Positions 63,354-64,000 of a DNA stretch of 64,000 bases are shown in pieces; the first letter of the stretch is position 1, and each line of letters opens with the position of its first letter. The stretch is from assembly GCA_027486345.1 (NCBI GenBank), contig JAIXPH010000036.1, positions 124,001 through 188,000 of the forward strand. Direction: 5' to 3'. The DNA is from Paracoccaceae bacterium (GTDB lineage Bacteria; Pseudomonadota; Alphaproteobacteria; Rhodobacterales; Rhodobacteraceae). The notes beneath the pieces were generated by a model. That model did no database searches. It was not told the origin of the DNA and saw nothing but the letters and a program-made list of their open reading frames with translations. The position numbers were made by a program, and so were the translations under genes.

Positions 63354-64000
63354 ATGACCTATCTCTTGTTCATTCTCGGCCTCGCGGGCCTGTTCTTCGG
63401 GGGCGAGTTTCTGGTGCGCGGCGCTTCGGCCATCGCGCGGAGTTTTCGCCTGTCCCCGATGGTGATCGGCCTGACCATCGTGGGTTTTGGCACCTCCGCC
63501 CCTGAAATGCTGGTGTCAGTGCAAGCCGCCCTCGCCGGATCGCCCGCGATTGCCATCGGCAATGTCGTCGGGTCCAACATCGCCAATATCCTGCTGATCC
63601 TTGGCATTTCGGCCGTCATCGCGCCGCTGATCATTCCTGTGCGCAAGCTGTGGCGCGACCTGGGCTTCATGCTGCTGGCGACGGCGGTGATCTGGGTCAT
63701 GCTGCTGGATGGCAATGTGACCCGGCTGGACGGATTGCTGTTGATCCTCGGGCTTGTGGTGTTCTTGGCCGTGGCCTTCCTGACCGGCAAGGTCGAACCC
63801 GAAGAAGGCACCTCTGGCGACATGCCGCAGTGGAAGGCTTGGGCCTATACGCTGGGCGGTCTGGTGGTTCTGGTCATCGGCGCGCGGCTTTTGGTCGATG
63901 GCGCCACCGAAATCGCCCGTGGCTTTGGCGTGTCCGAGGCCGTGATCGGCCTGACCATCGTGGCCGTGGGCACCTCGCTGCCGGAACTGGCCACCTCGGT
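63354..64000 (+). CDS. Calcium/sodium antiporter (CaCA, YrbG-like), 3' truncated by window edge
   Basis: 215 codons are visible from ATG 63354 (MTYLLFILGLAGLFFGGEFL), preceded by GGGAGAG. The two alpha-repeat motifs of the Ca2+:cation antiporter superfamily are present: GLTIVGFGTSAPEMLVSVQA in the first half and VAVGTSLPELATS at the window edge. Between them lies an acidic cytosolic loop (KVEPEEGTSGDMPQ). It exchanges Na+ or H+ for Ca2+ across the inner membrane. The remaining helices lie beyond the window. Confidence 0.92.
   Translation, partial: MTYLLFILGLAGLFFGGEFLVRGASAIARSFRLSPMVIGLTIVGFGTSAPEMLVSVQAALAGSPAIAIGNVVGSNIANILLILGISAVIAPLIIPVRKLWRDLGFMLLATAVIWVMLLDGNVTRLDGLLLILGLVVFLAVAFLTGKVEPEEGTSGDMPQWKAWAYTLGGLVVLVIGARLLVDGATEIARGFGVSEAVIGLTIVAVGTSLPELATS

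Overview
The window looks like a chromosomal segment of a GC-rich alphaproteobacterium of the Rhodobacteraceae (Rhodobacter/Tabrizicola/Gemmobacter type). This rests on gene content and order read from the translations, not on a database search: a DUF177-rpmF-plsX-fabH-ihfA-merR operon, an argS-SPOR-nagZ-scpA-scpB operon, aglEFGAK with aglR, a tkt / gap-gap region beside zapA, a two-domain dCTP deaminase, and a holin/N-acetylmuramidase pair like the gene transfer agent lysis cassette of Rhodobacter. Genes are tightly packed, with many 1-8 nt start/stop overlaps.

Layout. 1-5.8 kb: the end of an Xre/ParS-RES toxin-antitoxin pair, lipA, a LysE-type exporter, the DUF6456 and DUF6477 proteins, and a non-pyrrolysine MttB-family methyltransferase. 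6.0-16.3 kb: a complete alpha-glucoside island. aglE-F-G-A-K (binding protein, two permeases, GH13 glucosidase, ATPase) run leftward, and aglR, a GH1 glycosidase and glucokinase run rightward. The divergent control region carries repeated LacI-type operators. 16.3-24.9 kb: an esterase, a 3-methyladenine glycosylase, an MFS transporter, a Hint-domain protein, a squalene/phytoene synthase-like protein, citramalate synthase, cysS and an outer-membrane barrel protein. 25-33.4 kb: an ABC-F ATPase, an OlsB-like acyltransferase, msrB, bamE, and the operon linking ribosomal protein L32 to fatty acid/phospholipid synthesis and IHF-alpha. 33.4-43 kb: tRNA-Pro(GGG), dCTP deaminase, scpB/scpA, nagZ, a SPOR protein, argS, the holin/muramidase pair, ccmE and argC.

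43-44.7 kb is an AT-rich accessory patch with a membrane GGDEF protein, followed by a brnT-brnA pair. 44.8-52.1 kb: murI, a LysR regulator followed by a candidate small RNA with a strong terminator, an ECF sigma factor with its DGPF/YciI partner, then purL-GNAT-bolA-grxD. 52.1-60.5 kb: ccdA/ccdB, zapA with a coiled-coil partner, transketolase, an HPP-CBS membrane protein, DUF808, and two GAPDH genes flanking a tiny membrane protein. 60.5-64 kb: an intergenic region with a 36-bp perfect palindrome and two matched operator-like inverted repeats, then DUF2852, an RDD protein, leucyl/arginyl-tRNA-protein transferase, a VOC protein and the start of a Na+/Ca2+ exchanger.

Most of the window is ordinary housekeeping DNA, and I did not find an obviously new multi-gene defence or biosynthetic system. 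The signals most worth following are non-coding or at residue level: the repeated AglR-type operators, the ATGTRAA-N5-TTYACAT pair, the nested palindrome at 60.65-60.74 kb, a dispersed two-hairpin repeat with covarying stems, an IHF site in front of ihfA, a GAPDH pair that differs at the NAD/NADP-discriminating residue, and the foreign GGDEF gene.
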